The position numbers and the translations under genes are program-made. Below the pieces are notes generated by a model. The model did no database searches, was not told the DNA's origin, and saw only the letters and a list, made by a program, of their open reading frames with translations. This document shows positions 5,453-5,473 of a DNA stretch of 5,473 bases, piece by piece (the first letter of the stretch is position 1; each line of letters begins with the position of its first letter). Origin of the DNA: an uncultured Planctomycetales bacterium (GTDB lineage Bacteria > Planctomycetota > Planctomycetia > Pirellulales > Thermoguttaceae); contig CALARR010000203.1 in the NCBI GenBank assembly GCA_937889015.1, positions 1 through 5,473 on the forward strand, written 5' to 3'.

Positions 5453-5473
5453 GCTACTCTCCCCTCTCCCGCA

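Overview
The window looks like chromosome from a high-GC bacterium, most plausibly a planctomycete or a related PVC-group organism. The grounds are indirect: a Gfo/Idh/MocA oxidoreductase close to a sugar-isomerase-type TIM barrel, a four-helix-bundle (23S rRNA intervening-sequence type) protein, and intergenic tracts of a CATTCGT-type heptamer. No rRNA or marker gene is present, so the lineage is a guess. All six genes I accept lie on the minus strand, so transcription runs from high to low coordinates. No gene-free stretch exceeds 300 bases; the longest is about 140 nt, at 1176-1316.

Reading in the direction of transcription: (1) a xylose-isomerase-like TIM-barrel sugar isomerase/epimerase (5441-4380) with a clear Shine-Dalgarno; (2) an AAA/ABC-type SMC-like ATPase (about 4341-3202); (3) a DUF3226 TOPRIM-like protein (3205-2531), joined to the ATPase by a 4-nt ATGA overlap; (4) a Gfo/Idh/MocA dehydrogenase (2483-1317) with its own Shine-Dalgarno; (5) a four-helix-bundle protein (1175-801); (6) a protein distantly resembling ACP phosphodiesterase/DUF479 (760-98).

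Genes 1 and 4 look like partners in sugar oxidation and epimerisation. The pair between them is a separate ATPase plus TOPRIM module of the OLD/PARIS type, probably a phage-defence cassette that sits inside a sugar-catabolic cluster. Its base composition is visibly lower in G+C in the stretches I sampled.

The most unusual structure is at the left. Three tracts of a CATTC-N-N heptamer (1-105, 761-797, 1265-1317) alternate in orientation (+, -, +) and fill the spaces around genes 5 and 6. The two tracts around the four-helix-bundle gene form nested perfect inverted matches of 12 and 11 bp whose internal spacing differs by exactly one 7-nt unit. This is what a small gene-carrying element with terminal inverted repeats would look like (about 761-1310). 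The tracts run up to or into neighbouring start and stop codons: the last gene takes its stop codon from one tract and begins directly after another. No transposase is visible, so mobility is an inference.
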